Shown: one piece after another, positions 1 through 4,100 of the stretch
How positions within the stretch are numbered: position 1 is the stretch's first letter
Layout: the number at the start of each line of letters is the position of its first letter
Source of the DNA: Clostridiales bacterium
GTDB taxonomy: Bacteria > Bacillota > Clostridia > Oscillospirales > Oscillospiraceae
Assembly (NCBI GenBank): GCA_012516225.1
Contig: JAAYWX010000309.1
Location: forward strand, 1 to 5,905
DNA length: 5,905 nucleotides
Reading direction: 5' to 3'
The notes under the pieces: generated by a model
The model's input: the letters and a program-made list of their open reading frames with translations, nothing else
Database searches by the model: none
Told to the model about the DNA's origin: nothing
Made by a program: the position numbers and the translations under genes

Positions 1-364
1 AAAACCACAAAACTGCAGATGCCAGCATTGCCGCCGAAGCCGCACCGAAGACTATGCTTTCAAGAGTCAGCGGGTTTCCGTTCGGAAAATAAGAAAGTAC
101 TGTCGTCCCCGCATGGCTGAACAGCGGATTCAGCGCAGCGGTGAATAAAATTAAGGGTAAAAGATAGAGCAAGGCTCTCCTTGTTTCATGAGCTCCTTTC
201 AAATAAAGCGCATATGCTCCGGCGCCTGAAAGCGAGATAAAAAGGCACAGAGGGTGCATAAGCATCATGGAAAAGGCGATGACGGAAGCAAAATAAAGAA
301 GGTTGATAACCGGATGACAGGACGAAAAAGCGTCTGCCCTTTTTATTACTCCCTCATCCCTCAT
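1..364 (-). CDS. ecfT: Energy-coupling factor (ECF) transporter transmembrane subunit EcfT-like, 3' partial
   Basis: The ATG at 364 opens a frame that runs off the left edge (121 complete codons visible; EcfT proteins are usually about 250-300 residues). The start lies inside the end of the DUF4430 gene, with GGAGG at 376-380, 11 nt upstream. The visible part is strongly hydrophobic: HPVINLLYFASVIAFSMM (~17-34) and HPLCLFISLSGAGAYALYL (~37-55) as the first membrane segments, then ALLYLLPLILFTAALNPLF (~64-82), a loop with NGNPLT (~95-100), and a further segment (~101-121). The early HPVINLLYF, the TAALNPLF stretch and the NGNPLTLES loop match EcfT proteins of Clostridia as I remember them. EcfT is the membrane scaffold joining the substrate-specific S component to two ATPases in vitamin and metal importers. 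The C-terminal Ala-Arg coupling motifs that contact the ATPases lie outside the window. Substrate cannot be read from EcfT alone. Confidence 0.85.
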   Translation of the reverse strand, partial: MRDEGVIKRADAFSSCHPVINLLYFASVIAFSMMLMHPLCLFISLSGAGAYALYLKGAHETRRALLYLLPLILFTAALNPLFSHAGTTVLSYFPNGNPLTLESIVFGAASAAMLASAVLWF

Positions 365-1085
365 AGTTGTTTTTGCCTCCAATGTCCTCTCCAAGGTCGC
401 AGGTATAAAGCCACTCTATCACATCACCGTTTTTCAGTGTATATCTCGAACAACCGTAATTGGGGAAAATACCGTTCACTCGGTACATCCAGCCGGAAAG
501 AGCCCCTGCATCAAACTCATAAAGGTTTCCTATGCCTTCTATATAGGCACTTTTGTAAGCGGGCGTATCGGTAAATTCCATATGTATCTTTTTTTCCGCA
601 AGTGTGCGCTTCAATACGTCAAAAACACTCTCACCATCTGAAAAAGTCACCTTTACCGGACCAAGAATCCAGCCGCTCTCCGGTACCAGTCCTCTCTTTT
701 CCTCCGGCAAAAGGTCAAGTTTATCAAGAAGTACAGAACACGAAACAGAAATTGTGCATGAAAGCTCCGTTTTCTCTTTTTCCTTTACGGTCTGAGAATT
801 TCCGCCCTGCGAGGATACTGCAGGAGAGGCAGGGGCAGCGGGAGAGGCTTTTGCCTCTCCCGTCTTGGCGGCAGATGGTGTTTCCACTGCGTTTGGGCTT
901 GCCTCCGGTGACTTTTCCGGAGCTTTGCTAAATGTACTCTCTGGAGTTTCTGATGTTTCTAAAACAACCGCATCATTTGAACTGCGCCTGATTTCCCTCG
1001 CTCTGTCCGCAAAAAACGCACACGAAAGAACCGCAGCAATCAGCAGAGGAATAATTATTTTCCATTTATTTTTCTTAAACCACAT
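354..1085 (-). CDS. Membrane-anchored DUF4430 (transcobalamin C-terminal-like) domain protein
   Basis: This encodes 243 residues from the ATG at 1085, or 246 from the ATG at 1094. I prefer 1085 because AAAGGA (1094-1099) sits 8 nt before it, whereas the purine run abuts the ATG at 1094. A basic N-terminus (KKNKWK) precedes one hydrophobic stretch (IIIPLLIAAVLSCAFFA), a signal anchor or signal peptide. VLSC is a poor lipobox because Leu is at -2, so lipidation is doubtful. Residues ~40-105 form a Ser/Pro/Ala/Thr/Glu-rich linker suited to crossing the wall. Residues ~107-237 form a DUF4430 domain with the family hallmarks ESVFDVL, LYEFDAGALSGWMYRVNG and PNYGCSRYTLKNGDVIEW. Four cysteines occur in the domain (CTISVSC, YGC, YTC). 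The domain is related to the beta domain of cobalamin carriers. The gene lies 26 nt after the surface-protein gene and overlaps ecfT by 11 nt, so a role in delivering substrate to the ECF importer is inferred. No experimentally assigned function is known to me. Confidence 0.93.
   Translation of the reverse strand: MWFKKNKWKIIIPLLIAAVLSCAFFADRAREIRRSSNDAVVLETSETPESTFSKAPEKSPEASPNAVETPSAAKTGEAKASPAAPASPAVSSQGGNSQTVKEKEKTELSCTISVSCSVLLDKLDLLPEEKRGLVPESGWILGPVKVTFSDGESVFDVLKRTLAEKKIHMEFTDTPAYKSAYIEGIGNLYEFDAGALSGWMYRVNGIFPNYGCSRYTLKNGDVIEWLYTCDLGEDIGGKNNYEG
376..380 (-). promoter_or_regulatory. Ribosome binding site of ecfT
   Basis: GGAGG on the minus strand lies within the last codons of the DUF4430 gene, 11 nt before the ATG at 364. 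The core is strong although the spacing is slightly long. No other ATG, GTG or TTG start occurs nearby in the frame before the first membrane segment. Confidence 0.6.
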
Positions 1086-1093
1086 AAAGCACA

Positions 1094-1099
1094 TCCTTT
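1094..1099 (-). promoter_or_regulatory. Ribosome binding site of the DUF4430 gene
   Basis: AAAGGA on the minus strand lies 8 nt before the ATG at 1085. It overlaps the alternative ATG at 1094, which has only a weak AGG 6 nt upstream. This spacing decides the start in favour of 1085. It lies in the short gap after the TAA of the surface-protein gene. Confidence 0.55.
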
Positions 1100-1111
1100 G
1101 CCTAAAGTCTT

Positions 1112-4100
1112 TTATTTAATCCGGTAAAGAGCACTCTCTCCTTTTTCAGTTCTTTCAATAGCAGCCAGCGCAAGCATCGCCTGCTCCGTTGCCATCTGAT
1201 TTACTTCTCCGTTTTTAACATGTCTGAATCTGCCTTCATTGGCGTAATAGCTCATAAGTCCGTCCACAAGCGTATATCCGTTTTTAATGAAACGGCTGTC
1301 GCTTGACGAGATTTTCAGGCTGTTCAGCGCTATTAAAACCTGTGCTGTACTCTCGCATGAACCGTAGTCGCCGCCGCTTTCCTGTTTTTTTGAAAGGTAT
1401 GCAAGCCCCTTTTCTATCGCCGCGGCCGCATCAATGCGAGTTCCGTATGCGGATAGTGCGCAAAGCGCCATGGCTGTCAGATCCGTATCGGCGGGTTCCT
1501 TGCCCGTCAGCGAAAATCCGCCGTCTGAAAGCTGATTTGAAAGTATCTCGTTGAGGTACATCTCTCTTGTTGCCTGCACTTTTGCCTGAGGATTTGCGGG
1601 AATATCATATTTGCCGCTGTCCAGCGCAATAAGTGCCCATATTGCGCCGTTCAGACCCTGTTTTATAACATTCTCATAGTCTGCAAGGAAAAGCGTAAGA
1701 TCATATCCTGCTACATTCTTTGGGGATTTGCCGGCAGCGGTCAGTGCAAGAATGACGCGCGAATACTCCGTATATTTATTGCTGCTGAGCACTCCCTTGC
1801 ATGCCGCCGTATATTTTTCTACTTCCGCCTCATATCCGTCAAGCCATGCCTGCGGAACCTGATATCCGGAGCGCACAAGGCCTATTACTGCCCAGTCCCC
1901 TCCGATATAGCCGATCTGCGGCTGCGCCGTTGTCTTCAGTATGTACTCTGCCGTCTTTTTTGCAGTTTCCGATGTTCCGCTCTGAGGCGCGCTGTCTGAA
2001 TACTTGCTGACTCGCATAAGTATTGCAGCGGCCTGCGCTCGTGTCATGCTCTCTTTCGGTGAAAGCGTACAGTCCGTCGTGCCTTTTATAAAGCCGACCG
2101 CATTTGCCCACTTCATAGGAACAGCCGCCCATGAGCTTAAAATACCGGCGTCCTTGTAAGAACTAATGTCTGCGCTTTTTGATATGTCCAGCTTTCTGAA
2201 TGCGGCGTAACGGTACAATATTGCCGCCGCTTCTTCCCTTGTCAAGGTGTCCGCTGTCCCGAACGTTCCGTTTCCTCGCCCCATTACTATACCGTTTTTG
2301 CTTGCCCAGACTATTGCGTCCGAATACCATGTGTTCTTTTCAACGTCGGTGAATGAGGGGTCGCCTTCCGTTTTTGGGGAACCCGCAAGGCGGTACAGAA
2401 CTGTGACGAGCATAGCCCGCGATATTTTGACTTCCGGTGCAAATGAAGTATCGCTGACGCCATTCATAATACCGCTGGCTGCTGTGTACTGAACCGCTTC
2501 GTAATACCAAGAATCGCTATTTACGTCATCAAAAACAATTACTCGAGCAGTTGTAACGACAAATGTAGAAAGGTGGCTTACTGCAACTTCCGCAAAGGTT
2601 TCTCCGTTTCTTGACACAATTTTTCCCGGGAGAATTTCCTTGCTTCCATCGGAGCTTATGACAATTACTTTGTAACTATCACCGACATTGCGTTTTCCCG
2701 ATACAGGTACAAAAACTGTAAGAGCACCGCCGCCGAACGTTGTAATGTTTTTCCCGCCTGACACTATGCTGATTTCTACTATTGCGGCATTCTGCACATC
2801 TGTTTCGGGAAGGTTTACGTCTTTAGCCTGCTTCTTTTCAATGACAACACTTATGTTCTCTCCGCCCGCCTGCCCCGCCGCAGCTTCAAGAACCTTGCTC
2901 GGAAGGTTTACGTTTCCGGCAGATGTTTCAACACACAGCATACCTGAATTTTTTCCAGCCAGTGTCTTTACCGCCGAAGTCGGAACCGAAACTGATACCG
3001 TTTCCGCCGTTCCGTTAATCTGCGGAGCAATAACAACTTTCCCAGAACTGCCGGAAATCGCACTTTCAATTGCCGAAGTGCTTATGGAAACTTCAGCCTT
3101 TCCCTGCTGCACAGTAACAGTCGGAGTCAGCGATTCGCTGGGCTTGGATGTTTCCGTAGGCGGATTCCACTGTTCTGAACCTTTTTCCAGCGTGTAGTCG
3201 TCCGTGAAGAAAAAGACTATGTCGTCACCGTTTGAAACCTTATAATCTCTTATGGGAATATTTGGCGAACTGCCGTTTACAATATACATCCATCCCGAAT
3301 TCGCTCCGTTGGAAAATTCCGAAAGTGTCTGCCCGGAAGGATTCGTTATGCTTACGATGTAATTTGCATTCTTTTCATAATATGTATAGCCTTCGCTTGA
3401 AAGCACCTTGTCAAACACATCAAATACACTTGATCCGGAAGGTACTGTAACACTCTGAGCCGCAATCCACGTTCTTCCTGCGCCCAGATCCTTCCTATAA
3501 ACATGGGATATCTTATCGTCGTGATCCGTATCTCCGACAAGGGTAAATCTGACCGTGCAGGAATTGGTGCCCTGCTGTTCGGATGCGAGTGAAACATTTA
3601 TTGATTTAGGTGTATGATTTGCCTCGTCGCTTTGACTGATTACAATAGTTCCCGTTTTGCTTGTATAGCCGGATTTGCTGATAGTATAACTGTATGTACC
3701 CGCTTTAAGGTTAAAGCAATTTCCGCTTACAGGGGTCTGCCCCGTTACGGCAACTTGAGCATCAGACGGAACAACGGAGAATGAAACTGGGCATCCTTTA
3801 TAGGATACCGTTACCGGTGCAAGCGTATTGCCGCTGAAATCGTATATGCGGAAAGGTCCGTTTTTAAGCTTTGCTCCGCTGATCGCGACAAGTCCCCTGA
3901 ATCCCTGCTCTGTCGTTATTGCCTCGCTGTAGGACGTCTTGAAGGCTTTGCCGCTGTTTTGCACCATTGCCAGCAAACCCTGCACAAGGTTCTTGCCATT
4001 GAAAGATCTGACATCCTGTCCTACGGCGCAGAGTCCCATTACAAGCATTGCCGTGCTCTCTGCACTTGGCGTCCCGTAAGATTCCACCGTACCGTTGGCA

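Noticed and set aside
254..574. Plus-strand open frame of 106 codons
   Set aside because: It runs antisense across the junction of the DUF4430 gene and ecfT, both of which are clearly recognisable on the minus strand. Its product is Cys/His/Arg-rich without a pattern.
1020..1040. Lipoprotein signal (lipobox) in the DUF4430 protein
   Set aside because: The only candidate Cys is preceded by VLS, with Leu at -2, which fits the lipobox consensus poorly. A plain signal anchor or type I signal explains the segment as well, so lipidation is not claimed.
1086..1111. Terminator or promoter between the surface-protein gene and the DUF4430 gene
   Set aside because: The gap is only 17-26 nt, with no inverted repeat and no room for a promoter, so read-through is more likely.
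1142..1975. Functional terpene cyclase or prenyltransferase
   Set aside because: The fold resemblance is real, but the fourth Asp of DxDD is missing and the protein is exported to the cell wall, where isoprenoid cyclisation would be implausible.
1839..2132. Minus-strand open frame of 97 codons in another frame
   Set aside because: It is out of frame within SLH3 and the start of the second barrel, where the main frame shows continuous domain sequence; there is no sign of a frameshift.
2688..3197. Plus-strand open frame of 169 codons
   Set aside because: It is antisense to the beta linker and the end of DUF4430. Its Pro/Ser/Thr/Phe-rich product mirrors the Ser/Val/Gly/Lys codons of the real gene, and there is no domain or sensible context.
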